Below are positions 46,200-57,224 of a stretch of DNA of 64,000 nt, one piece after another. Made by a program: the position numbers and the translations under genes. Numbering within the stretch: position 1 is the first letter of the stretch; each line of letters opens with the position of its first letter. The DNA is from Dicyema japonicum (lineage: Eukaryota; Dicyemida; Rhombozoa; Dicyemidae): contig RDEW01000037.1 in the NCBI GenBank assembly GCA_011109175.1, forward strand, positions 303,410 through 367,409, read 5' to 3'. Below the pieces are notes generated by a model. It had not been told where the DNA came from, ran no database searches, and worked only from the letters and a program-made list of their open reading frames with translations.

Positions 46200-48365
46200 G
46201 TGATCCCAGCAAGCTACAATAGAGGCTTAGCTTGGCACGATGTTCTTCCCTCGAGTCCACGCAAGTACGCATCGCTCGTATAACTGGATCTTCGTAGTCG
46301 CAACATGTTCCTTGTTTCACGAATTAAGGATTCCAGAGGCATTGGAGACTGAACTTTCCAAAAGTCCATCGTTTCGTAATCTTAAAGCCATTTTTTGGCT
46401 AGTTTTGATTTTCATGGAATTTGTCAAAGATAAACTGGCTTGAGAAAGTTCCCGAGCCATCTATGGGAAATGCTGGTGATTTCTGAGCAGTAGATCTTCA
46501 TCGTTAAGAGTTTTCTGGGAACCGAGTCAAAAGCCCTACGGATGTCAACCGAGCACAATAAAGTTTTGAGGTGCCTGGACTTTGGGGCTTTGACCCAATT
46601 CCCTCCATAATAAAGTTAGTGTATATTTTTCAAGTGCGTACTTGTAGATAGGTATTTCTTAAATCTGTGCAGGAAGGATTCTTTAGGTGAATATGGGAAG
46701 ATGTGGTCCAAAACCATTTTCTCAAGAATTTTCGACAAAGCGCATAATAGGGATATTGGCCGATAAGAAAAAGGGGACTCTTTGTGTTTTCCAGGTTTCT
46801 AAACTGGGTGGATGTGGGCCAACTTCCAAATAGTTGGAATTGTGTTTCTATTTATGGATATGTTGTATATCTGTGTTAGTACTGTGAGTGCCCTGAGTCC
46901 AAGCTTTTTGATAACAATCATAGGAATTTTATCTGGTCCGCTTGAGTAGGTTAGTTTTTGGGATTTAATGGCATTTTCAACTTCCATTGGTGAAAACGAT
47001 GTATGTACATGACATCTTAGTTTCATCAGTGACAGAGGGACCCTCGTACTTTCTATGGAGTAAGTAGCGAAGAACTTCATCATTCTATCAAGTTCATTTT
47101 TGCAGAAAACATGACTGTTTCTCTTCTCAGGGTTTTTGATGAGGGAGAAAGTCTTCCACATAATTGACAAGGACCCCTGTTTGTTAAACACGGAGGTCAT
47201 TTTTCTTCGTTTGTCTATTTTCCTTTTCTTAGATTTTCTTTATTTCGCTATCAAGCACTCGAATTCGGTATATAATTTCTGGTGATGGCCTTTGACGCTC
47301 TTGAGTCGATTACGTTCATTCATAATCCTCTTCGTTTTGTGATCAAAACGTTTGATGTAGGATTTGATTGATCCTTCCCTGATAAATATCTTCATTGCCT
47401 TATGGATCTTTTTGTTTACATAGTATACTGCATTATCGAGTGAGTTGAAACGTACAGCGTTGAAATCGGCTAAGTTCATGTCCACATATTGAGCAAAGCT
47501 TTTCCAATTCACGTTTCTGTTATCCATGAAAGTGTTTCGTCTTCTTTCCGAGATTAGCGTGCCCTTCATCCGAATGAAAATCGGATTGTGGTCGCTCTGG
47601 AAGTCATAATTCACAGACCAGTTGGCAAGAGAAGCAATGTTAGGGGTGACAAGGGTAAAATCAATTGAAGTCGTGTTGTCATAAGCTCTATAGGATGTTC
47701 TTGTGTTCATCCGACAGTCGTTAAGGATTATGAAGTTGTCCAGTAGAGATAGAAGGAGATTTCGCCTTACATCAGCAGTTTGGCTTTTGTACCAGGTCGG
47801 GTGTTTCGCGTTGAGGTCGCCACATATCAACAAATGTTGGTATTGGAGAAGGTAAATTCCTTTGGGCAGGAGCTGGCGGGGGTAATGTACATGTTCGCAA
47901 TTGTGATATTTTCAATTCTTGGACGGATGGTAATTCCAATGTATTCCACAGGAGACGGAGGATTGTAATGTATTGTAATCGTGTGCCCGATCTCACTTGT
48001 CAAGAGAGTAATAACTCCTCCTCCACGGTTGAACTGGCGCTCTTTCTTGATAACAGTGTATCCGGGAAGTGTTGGAGTGGTGGAAGAGTGTGCCAGTTTC
48101 GTCTCCTGTGGGAGACAAACGTCGATCGTATTTCTTCAAGAAATTCCTGAGCTCAATTATCTTTCCTCTCAATCCATTTATGTTGAGCTGGATGATGGAA
48201 AGAGATTTCGTTTGATGTCTTAGGTTTGATGACTCCAGAGATGATTAAGGGCGTTTGAGAGAGCCGTCCAACAAAAACATTCTTCTTGGATTGGGGTGAG
48301 CAAATGATTCGTTTTATTGTGTGACTAATTCCACAGTTGACGCCACCAGAAACGGCGAACCACAT
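46200..48365 (-). mobile_element. LINE-D1: APE endonuclease and RT with internal deletion
   Basis: Minus strand: the endonuclease starts near 48200 (IIQLNINGLRGKI, one frameshift), then LLICGDLNAKHPTWYKSQTA, NDCRMNTRTSYRAYDNTTSI and NYDFQSDHNPIFIRMKG, with the catalytic D-N and SDH boxes visible. The RT begins at 47200: YSSGPDKIPMIVIKKLG, TIPTIWKLAHIHPV, SYRPISLLCALSKILEKM, SVDIRRAFDSVPRKLL. At about 46450 it jumps to the C-terminal motif DYEDPVIRAMRTCVDSREEH, so the YADD part is deleted. Confidence 0.85.
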
Positions 48366-48479
48366 GACGAACGCTTAAGTTATAAAATCTTATTCAATAT
48401 ATATTTTGAATATTTAAATATTTGAATAACAACATTTTTAGTTCATGTGGGGCCGGGTTTTTGTTCGTTCTCAATATTT

Positions 48480-48916
48480 TTTAATATCCTCTCTTTTTAA
48501 AAGAAAATGCACCTACAACACTTCAACTAAAATACTAAACAAAGTAATCTAATAGACTAACCATAGTTAACGAATAATTTGAGTTTTAAGTCCCGTACTT
48601 TTGCCTTCGTCAAACCTTTCACTAAAAAACTAATAGAGGAAAGGATAATATTGGTTTTGTGTCTTTTTGACAAAATCAACCCATCACATGTAGATTTAAT
48701 AACAATTTCAGCTCACATTGAAGTCCAATTTCAAAACTGACCTTGGTTTGGACAGCTTTGATCAAGTGGAGATTGTTATACAAATGGAGGAGGAATTCCG
48801 TATTTCATGAATTATATATTGTAGAGCTTGAAATTCCTGATGTGGATGCTGAACGCATGGAGACCCCCAATGACTTGGTTCAGTACATTATTGATAAAAT
48901 GGACGTTATTGACTAA
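48480..48916 (+). CDS. NDUFAB1: mitochondrial acyl carrier protein / complex I subunit
   Basis: Exons 48567-48689, 48712-48799 and 48825-48916 join in one frame. A 23-nt intron at 48544-48566 implies an upstream exon whose start I could not fix. Introns are 23, 22 and 25 nt. The protein reads IEERIILVLCLFDKINPSH, LTLKSNFKTDLGLDSFDQVE, EIVIQMEEEF, QLEIPDVDAERMETPNDLVQ and ends YIIDKMDVID. Human NDUFAB1 has [21 protein letters not shown] and FEIPDIDAEKL. The serine of GLDSF is the 4'-phosphopantetheine site. It serves mitochondrial fatty-acid synthesis, lipoylation and complex I. A targeting peptide would be in the missing first exon. Confidence 0.9.
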
Positions 48917-49721
48917 TTTTACTGACTTGTTTAATTTTTACTTTTATTTCTGTCTCCTTCCGATTATTGTGTTGATTAAGTCGGTGGGGGTGGCCAATTA
49001 GCAAAATAAATCGATACTAGCTACCTTCAGACCATTATTATCTCCCCACGTGGCACAGTTTGAAGGAGCTTTGTATACTACAGAAAAGTAAAAAAGAACG
49101 GTTGGATAGCTAAGGAAACTTAATAATCTGTAACTAAGGAAACTTTTAAAGGTTTCTTAATAGATAATTGTACTTCCCTTGATAAAGCAGTGGTTCTCTA
49201 TAACTAAGTCGTACTGTCAACCGACAAAGAAATACTATTGACAAATGAGTTATATATGAAGCCACTTGACCTCATCACAAGGTTAAATCAAAAACTCCAG
49301 TAGCTCCCTTACCACTTGTATGAGGTTTTGGCTCACCTCCCTATAACGTCATATAGATGTGTTCGAATTAACTTCCGAATTTATTTTTAACATTAATATA
49401 AAAAATAAAATTTTGACCTCTTCTATCTTGGAACCAGCCAACATGGCTTCTTTAATGTACCGGCGATGAATATACAAGTGATCGTCTTACATAGCACACG
49501 ATAAAAGAAGCACTTACTCTCTCCATCTGCCTTTCCAAAGGAGATTCCAATGGGGGAAAACGAGAATATTGTGATTTAGAAGACAAATAATTGATATGAT
49601 CTGACAATTCACATTGTCAAATTCCTCCCCTTTCATTAAGACTAATCGGCATGCCTTCGTCAAACAGAGTAGTCAATTCAAATACTGAGGATTTTCTCTT
49701 TTTAAGTTTTGATTTCATGAC

Positions 49722-49892
49722 TGTGCTCAACAAGAATGCTCTCAAGTGTCCTACTTAACACGATTGACTGAATGTCGATTATCTAATCAATTGATCAAAA
49801 TAACATTGTGCTCAACAAGAATGCTCTCAAGTGTCCTACTTAACACGATTGACTGAATGTCGATTATCTAATCAATTGATCAAAATAACATG
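49722..49892. repeat. 85-bp tandem duplication
   Basis: TGTGCTCAACAAGAATGCTC... occurs at 49722 and 49807, essentially identical. Nothing coding was recognised in 48920-50260. Confidence 0.88.
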
Positions 49893-50262
49893 TCATCAGG
49901 TTGAGGCAATTGGGATTATTTACACGTGAGCACAACATCTTTAATTCTCATGCAGCTTCTCAACTTTACTTATGAGATGTTATTCCATTTCAATGATCAC
50001 AATATGTTGTATACATAAATATTAGGTTCATTGGTATGACCACCACTCATCATAGAAGTGCTCACTTGTATTTTGACTTTGACAATTGACTGAACTGAGT
50101 GACTTTTTGATGCCTTACAAACACAATCACATACCACTTGTTAGTTAGTTAAGTAACCCCAGCGTAACTAACTTGTAGGAGGCCAGCAGCTATTAAGTAG
50201 GATGTTGGTCGCTCCCATAGATCGGCCACTTGTTATAGCTTTTTACAATCACTATTAAGTAT

Positions 50263-50458
50263 ATTAAGCATTATAGACAAGAATTTTAAGAGTTTATATC
50301 TTTTATTATTAATTTATAAAAATACACCAAGAGCTAAACGGCTAATTAAATGTTTCCACAATTAAGCATTATAGACAAGAATTTTAAGAGTTTATATCTT
50401 TTATTATTAATTTATAAAAATACACCAAGAGCTAAACGGCTAATTAAATGTTTCCACA
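50263..50458. repeat. 98-bp tandem duplication
   Basis: ATTAAGCATTATAGACAAGA... occurs at 50263 and 50361, identical to the eye. A second partial repeat (ATGTGAGACAATCTAATATC) follows at 50462 and 50511. Confidence 0.88.
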
Positions 50459-50644
50459 AAGATGTGAGACAATCTAATATCGCACACGGATAATTAAATG
50501 TCGCATAAGATGTGAGACAATCTAATATCGCACAAAACCATCTAGAACTAGCGGGAAAAAGAACACTTTAAGTCCTTACAGTTTTAGGAATTCTTCCAAT
50601 GGAGTGGGTGAAGTAAATTATTTTGGGAGAATACGATAAACGAA

Positions 50645-50868
50645 CATATCGCGGGAAGACTTGAAGATGCAGGATATCCTGTGCAACTGGAACGAAAAAG
50701 AGAAAAGATAACTGAGAAGGGGGATGTCTGCTTGAGTGTATTTTCATGAAAATTAACATATCGCGGGAAGACTTGAAGATGCAGGATATCCTGTGCAACT
50801 GGAACGAAAAAGAGAAAAGATAACTGAGAAGGGGGATGTCTGCTTGAGTGTATTTTCATGAAAATTGT
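50645..50868. repeat. 112-bp tandem duplication
   Basis: CATATCGCGGGAAGACTTGA... occurs at 50645 and 50757, identical to the eye. Open minus-strand readings across it exist only because of the repeat. Confidence 0.88.
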
Positions 50869-51177
50869 AAGAGGAGTAAAATATTTGTCATTTAACGCTG
50901 AGAGTGACTAATATTTCTTTGTGATAATAGTAAATACAAATTTAACCACAGTATAATGGGAGTTGACAAAAATGACTAAAACCTTGACGTAATACATAAA
51001 TCGTCCAACAAATGTACAAATTAATGGTAGTTTGGATATTATCACATAATAGCAGGAACACTGAATTTTGTTAAAAACCTCAGTGATGACGTAAGTAATA
51101 AACGTCACAATGTAAATTAAACAGAATTAAAATCAATTATAGCGTTAAGTGAACAATATAAATATTCATTAGTCTCC

Positions 51178-51579
51178 ATGGCGTTAACCCTCAAATATGT
51201 AAGCATCATCTATATTCTTAGGCCAAAACCACAAACAAAAGCAACTCCTGAGAAAATCAAAAGAGTCCAGACAACCTCGGTCAACTCAATGATTTACTTG
51301 TAGACTAAGATTACGACCACCAAGTCATCTAAAGGCAATAAAAATGCTGCAAATTCTCCAAATACTCCAAAAAAATCAAAACTTTTAACAAAAAAGAAAA
51401 AAATTAAGAAAAATGTTAAGCCAGAAAAGCCAGTAGGGGATCCAACTGGTTCAGAAGCAATAAAAAATCTCTATTATGTTTCCCACAACGCTCCACATGC
51501 CCTGAGTCTTTGTGGCTTCAAATCAATATATCTCCAAACAGCTCCCAAAATTAAGTCTGCAAAAAAACAAAAAAAATAA
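51178..51579 (+). CDS. SMKR1: SMKR1-like small lysine-rich protein
   Basis: Two exons, 51178-51279 and 51304-51579, separated by a 24-nt intron that removes an in-frame TAG; 125 residues. The N-terminus is basic and Ser/Thr-rich, then KLLTKKKKIKKNVKPEKP. The conserved C-terminus is AIKNLYYVSHNAPHALSLCG, matching MLNLYYIAHNVADCLHLRG of human SMKR1, and a lysine-rich end (KSAKKQKK). SMKR1 is a poorly characterised conserved protein; a role in cilia has been suggested but I cannot confirm it here. The start is the first ATG in frame; the first few codons are not conserved. Confidence 0.8.
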
Positions 51580-52959
51580 TATAATAATTTTATATTTTTA
51601 AGTTTACAATATTTTTAATAGAATGTATATACTAAATACTTATTTACTTTAGTTCTCTCAACTAAGCCTTTAAGGATTAAGAATAACTATGCACGACCAT
51701 TAGTCAATTTTCTTTCCATGGTTAATTACTTATTATCATTTTACTAAACGATTAGGGTTTAAGGAAACATAATAATTTTAATCACATAACAGATTCATTA
51801 TTATCTAAGATATTTATATCATTAGGAAACACGCCTCCAAGACAGGTCACTCCCAAAAATCATACACTTTCATGTCAAGTCCTGGTAGGATGAAGCAAGC
51901 AAAGAGATTTCGAACTTCTCTTCAGCCCAGAGATTCACTATGGCACATCGTAGCTGTGCGAGTTCTACTCTGTCCGCTGGACAAATTGACGGTTTATGGC
52001 GGTGAGGAATCCAGTATTTTTCCAAGAGCTTTTGAGACGATCTTTAAAATCGGAGTAACCCTGCTTCTCACATGTTTGGGGAAATAAAATCCTGCTCAAA
52101 CATTACTCCAGGATATTTGACATGCTATTGACTGGTATAGTCGAGATAGCCTATCGGGCCTGGAGAACACAATCAAGTCATCTGATTTTCTTGGCTTATT
52201 CTCCTTCAGACATTCGAAAAGTTTTTGTGGAATATAGATGCTTAAAACTTTATTCAGTAGTTCGGTTTGACTTAGACATTTTTGTGTCGTTCAGTTGTAG
52301 ATCTCCTCAGCGATTTAACTTTGTTCTAGGCCTCTCTCATATAAGGATTTCCAATGATTACTTTGGATAGCTCTTCCAACGTTTCAAGGCATTAAATTAA
52401 ATTTTTATCCCAGTTACGCTAATTTGTAGGAAACTGACGACCGTCAAAAAATATGCCCCTAAGGTAGGAGCTCTCAGAGTTCTACCACCTTCACTTTGAG
52501 TCCTAATTGTTCAGACAAAACAAAGAAGTCCTGAACTACTCTCCCAACCAGAAACGGATGATGACCACATTACAAGCATGAATGTTTCACTCTGACGGTC
52601 CTCGGAAGCTTTAATCTCAGGAGGTATGTGCTCCAATATTTTGTTCTCTTCGAGGGTTCGTAGAACACACACAAACAATCATGTATACTTTTGGTCCAGG
52701 TTTGATATTTTGAAGGAGGTGGAATTTTCCTTAGTAGTCGTCGGAGATAAGAGAAGGTCCTCCATATGTTTCTGATATTAGTGAATTCAAGTACGGGTTG
52801 GGGTCAACGAATTGTCTGAGATATTGTAAGCTCCTCATTTCAAAGGGTAGGCTAAGGGAAAAATTTTCGACTTCCAGTTTAAGTGATAAACGGGAGATGA
52901 TTTTAAACACCCCGTTATAACTCTCAATACTAAATTTTGTACCTGCTTCGGCTTTTGTT

Positions 52960-54530
52960 GTAGGGAGAGTGATATTCCCTCTTCAAGTCAGAGTTGGAGT
53001 ACGCCTCAGATCTGAGGCTGCAGTTCACTCCATCCTTATTTTCAAAAACCGCATTATTGAGGATTCTATGAAGCCTGTAACGAAAAATGTCCAAACATCT
53101 TAGATATGGTCAACCAATGATACGGAAAACAATCATCTCTTCTCTTCAGCACATATTCAATCCCTGCGCCTTCTGGGGTTCAACAGTTGACCCCTGAGGA
53201 ACCTCTCCTTTTCTCTTTATATATATAAAAAATTACCAAACTTCCTCGGTCCCTTCTAAACATCTGGTTCCTTGTAAGACCACCGGAGACGATCTTCTGC
53301 TATTTAGAAGTGTAGATTCCTACCTTGTCTGAAGCTGAATTGGAACAGAATACGGATAGGTGCTACAATTGTGGGCTTCTCGATGTGGATTTTTAAATAG
53401 CCGCTATCTCTTTCACGATGTTGTTCCCCGGAGAAAATTTTACCCCTGACAAAGACCTTGTGTTTCTCGGATCCTCAATCACTGGGTGTGCAATATGGAA
53501 AGTTCTATGAAACGAGCAACAACTACTTGTTCTCACACCTCATTATTACTCCTAGAGAGCAGTCCAACATACAGAGTTTTGCATATGTCTTCAGGACTTC
53601 CTTCCATTTCACCAAATGTGACAAACTCGCGCAAATTGACGGGATCTTCAACTCAACAGAGGAGCGTATCTTCGATGTTCAACTTGAGGAAGCTTCATTA
53701 AAGCAGGCCACACTACCGATCAGATTCGGCGATCTGAGAATTCGCCGCTCTAAGGGCATTTCTCATTATCTCCCTGGTATACGATACCCTTGTCAAGAGG
53801 ATTCTACACTCTACATTCTACAATCCGTTTCAGAATTCTCTACTAACCACGTCAAGCCTAGAGGCGTAATTATCTGTTTCTCCCTTTATCAAGAACTCTC
53901 AACGGAGTTTGGACAATGCCTTGCGTCGAAAGTGATTTTAAGATCTACTGGTGTCACCTAACCTATACCGCTATGCTTTTTGGTTGTCGACTCGCCTGGA
54001 AGAAGAGTGTTGGCAGATCTCCCAGAAGGCGTTAGACAAGCTTTGGATGCAGCCGGACACCATTTATTTATTTATTAACCCCGGATACACCGGGTTTAAG
54101 TTAAAGTAACCAACTAATTAAGTGTATCCAGTTTCCACTTCTACAGAGAGTCCATCTGGAATCAGCATAAAAGGTAAGACGTCCATTACATGCAGTTGTG
54201 GAAACCCCTCCAGTGGAGTGGGGGAGAGCAAATGATCCTTTTTCGTGCAAGCAAGGGACTGGGCACCACCTAGATAAGTGGATCACATGACGCCACTCTA
54301 ATAGGAAGAGAGAGGAGGAACAGACGATCAAACAGAAAACTTCAACCAATTAGCTACCCAGCATCACATTGCGCCACGCGGCGGTATTTTGAAATAATGT
54401 TCCCATATAAGCTCAAATTCCTGGGCCAACTAGAGATTCAGATTTATGGAGATTTCCGCGAGCGCTGCTGACTATTTGAGCGAATCTGAATCGTAATCCT
54501 GAAAAGCAATATCCACGCTGTCATGGCCGT
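52960..54530 (+). mobile_element. RT-A copy A3, decayed, with SINE-2 inside
   Basis: Broken frames read VGVRLRSEAAVHSILIFKN (52995 on), LLNIWFLVRPPETIFCYLEV, LSEAELEQNTDRCYNCGLLD, DKDLVFLGSSITG, SFAYVFRTSFHFTKCDKLA, KQATLPIRFGDLRI, and after the SINE (54065-54385) LKFLGQLEIQIYGDF. This is the same order as in A2. The catalytic YLDD is lost (WFLV). Sequence from 51850 to 52950 may include more LINE or RT-A debris, but I cannot assign it. Confidence 0.65.
54065..54385 (-). repeat. SINE-2 copy, full length, nested in RT-A3
   Basis: TTTATTTATTAACCCCGGAT at the tail, GTGTATCCAGTTTCCAC, AACCCCTCCAGTGGAGTGGG, ATGATCCTTTTTCGTGC, AGTGGATCACATGACGCCAC, AACTTCAACCAATTAGC and ATTGCGCCACGCGGCG at the head. 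On the minus strand the head GGTAGCTAATTGGTTGAAG is tRNA-like. Confidence 0.78.
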
Positions 54531-54632
54531 ATGCCAAAATTGATTGGTTAACTATTTATTTTTTTATTTTATTGAACCAAAAAATTGGTTAACTAAAAGT
54601 TTATGAAAATAAAATATTTAAAACTAAAATAA

Positions 54633-56537
54633 ATGTCTACTGAGATTGACTCATGCGAGTAGGTTTATTAAAATAACCCTCATAATATATACCATAACTA
54701 TTAATTTAGTGTTATCAGACTAATACAACAATTTCTGAAGGAAAGTAATCTCTCTAAATCCTATGACGTCCTTACAGTAATAAACCATCTAACCTTCAGG
54801 AAGAATCTGGTGTCTATCTAAACACAGTCGAGTCAACTGATGTCTTCATTCAGGATGTAATTCAGGGAAACTGGGACAAAGTACTCATAACTGTGAGATC
54901 ACTCAAACTCCCAGAAAATAAGATAATCGACTTGTACGAACAAATATGTCTCGAATTGATCGAATTGAGAGAGTTTGGCGCCGTCAGGTCCCTTCTTCGT
55001 CAATCTGAACCAATGTTACTTTTGAAATCTACAAATCCTGAAAGGTTCCTTCGTTTAGAGACCTTTATGGGTCACCCAGTCTTCGATCCCAGAGTATTCC
55101 TTATATAATATGTAAGGTTTACGGAGAAAGCAAACAACAAAAGCGGAGTGACCTCGCCCAGTCTCTCTCTAAGGAGATCCACGTGGTTCCTTCTTCTCGA
55201 TTACTTTTCCTGTTGGGCCAGTCTTTGAAATGGCAGCAGGAACAAGGTCTTCTACCTCCTGGTTGTTATTTTACTTATATCAGGTAACTCCATCGACATC
55301 TTCAGAGGAAAGACGGGGACCAAGACTGAGGAGGTTGAACAATTCCCTAAAGAAAACAGCAAAACCATAAAAGTACCAGATTTAACATATTTCTAGTTTG
55401 GACAAAAATCACATGCCAAAGTGGTACAGTTTTCGCCAGATGGACAGTACTTGGTCTCTGGAACAGTGGACGGCTTTATTGAAGTATGGAACTTTACCAC
55501 AGGGAAACTAAGAAAGGACCTTCCATATCAAGCCAACGAAAGTGGTACAGTTTTCGCCAGATGGACAGTACTTGGTCTCTGGAACAGTGGACGGCTTTAT
55601 TGAAGTATGGAACTTTACCACAGGGAAACTAAGAAAGGACCTTCCATATCAAGCCAACGATAACTTCATGATGATTGACGATTCTGTTTTGTCTTTGGCA
55701 TTCTCTAAAGATTCTGAGTTGTTGGCCTCTGGTAGTTCCTCGGGAGAAATAAAGGTACCACGTGGGCTATAATATAGATTTGGAGAATATCGAACGGAGA
55801 TGTGTTTAAAAGGTTTACTAATGCGCATTCTGCTGCTGTCACGTGTCTAAACTTTACTAAAGACTCTGCACAACTGTTGAGTTCCTCTAATGACAAGTCA
55901 ATCAGGTTTTTAGTGGTTAATTTGTAGGATTCACGGACTCAAGTCTGGGAGAATGCTTAAAGAATTCCTTGGTCATAATTCGTATGTTAACTCAGCTATT
56001 TACCTCTCAGATTCACTTCACGTTGTCAGGTACCCCCAGTTTGCTTATATAAGTGCTTCTGCCGACAGCACAATCAAAATTTGGAGTATAAAGACATGTG
56101 AGTGTCTCAACACTTTCAAAACATTTGGTGGTAACTCTGGTGATTCTGCCGTGTTTTTTTTGTCTCCTTTGATGATGGTAGATGGACAGTTTGCTGTGTG
56201 TAATCACTCCAATTCACTGTTTGTAATGGATATACATGGACAGGTCTATTATTCATTAATTTGTAGGTTGTGAAGACGTTTTCATCAGCAAAGAAGGATA
56301 TTTTCTTTTTATCAGCAGTTTTGTCCCCAAAAAACGAATATTTATACGGTGTAGGGGAGGACAAAGTGCTTTATTGTTTTTCGTTGGGGAGTGGAAAGTT
56401 GGAGAGAACGATATTTGTTAATAGTTGTTTGATTGTAGATTAACGGTGGAGAGGTGATTGGTGTATGTCATCACCCATTCCAGAATATGTTGGCGACGTA
56501 TTGCACTCACGGATTAGTTAAGTTGTGGAAAGCCTGA
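54633..56537 (+). CDS. SMU1: SMU1 spliceosome WD40 protein
   Basis: Eleven exons: 54633-54658, 54710-54776, 54800-55093, 55117-55261, 55284-55372, 55397-55754, 55778-55905, 55928-56029, 56054-56243, 56267-56416 and 56439-56537. Introns are 51, 23, 23, 22, 24, 23, 22, 24, 23 and 22 nt. Without a 121-bp tandem repeat in exon 6 (55419-55539 versus 55540-55660), which breaks the frame, the total is 508 residues against 513 in human. The LisH/CTLH N-terminus reads [20 protein letters not shown] and [20 protein letters not shown]. The WD repeats include [31 protein letters not shown] and [17 protein letters not shown]1 partners RED/IK in activating the spliceosomal B complex and is linked to splicing of short introns, which is notable in this genome. 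Confidence 0.96.
55419..55660 (+). repeat. 121-bp tandem duplication inside SMU1 exon 6
   Basis: AAGTGGTACAGTTTTCGCC through CATATCAAGCCAACGA occurs twice with no difference seen. The length is not a multiple of three, so it shifts the reading frame. All other exons are in phase when it is counted once. Confidence 0.95.
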
Positions 56538-56819
56538 GTTTGTGATTGATGGTTCAATTTCTAAAGCTAATTGTGTTGTATAATCGAGGTTATGTCAAAG
56601 GAAATGTAATTTTGTTATTACAAAAGATACCACAAATAATACCATTCAGGGAATTACATTTGCTTAACATTAGTCTGCCTTATCAGATAGTACTCCAATG
56701 TGAGCAAATACCTTCCATGCCTATCGGAAAGTCATCGAGCGATTTGAGGAATCCAAGGAAGAAAACAAGTTCTTAAATAAAAAGAGAATTCTTGAGAAGG
56801 AACAAGGCCTAGACTATTT

Positions 56820-57170
56820 TTTCGTTAGGTTTGAGGAAGAGATTTTTTTGCATAAAAAATTACCTGCCTTTCACCCTTAACGGCAAAATGTAATAATACC
56901 TCTGGGGTTCGATGCTCTGGATAGAGGAATTTATAAGGAAAGTTAACTATTTCTGCCTTCCGCATGTGAACATTATTTTCTATATCTGACAGAACAGGAA
57001 TGAGTTCTTCTGCCATATTGAGAATTGTCAAGGTATCATAATTTGAGAGACCATAATTATCTTGATGACAATGTCGATCGTCAAGTCAGATTTCTTTGTA
57101 GTACACCCATCCATAAGTTAATTACGTACTCCCCAAAAATCAGTAATCTCTTTGACACGTAGGCAATAGT
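56820..57170 (-). CDS. candidate minus-strand gene fragment (unrecognised)
   Basis: Minus strand: a reading DNYGLSNYDTLTILNMAEEL then PVLSDIENNVHMRKAEIVNF and PYKFLYPEHRTPE (about 57075-56900) looks protein-like and conserved in style. MDYCLRVKEITDFWG lies upstream near 57175-57130. GT...AG intervals of intron size separate them but the phases do not all agree. The family is unknown; it is convergent with SMU1. Confidence 0.3.
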
Positions 57171-57224
57171 CCATTGACAGCTTTTATTATTATTTATTAA
57201 CCCCGGATACTGTTGATGGGGAAA

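Noticed and set aside
47780-48223. Plus-strand open frames of about 60-80 codons
   Set aside because: They are antisense shadows of the LINE-D1 endonuclease on the minus strand.
50568-50859. Long overlapping minus-strand open frames with repeated residues
   Set aside because: They arise solely from the 112-bp tandem duplication at 50645-50868 and show no protein-like conservation.
54101-54349. Minus-strand frame of 82 codons (with close relatives at 33588-33773 and 41884-42078) as a conserved protein family
   Set aside because: The similarity is due to the underlying SINE-2 repeat; all three are repeat sequence, not genes.
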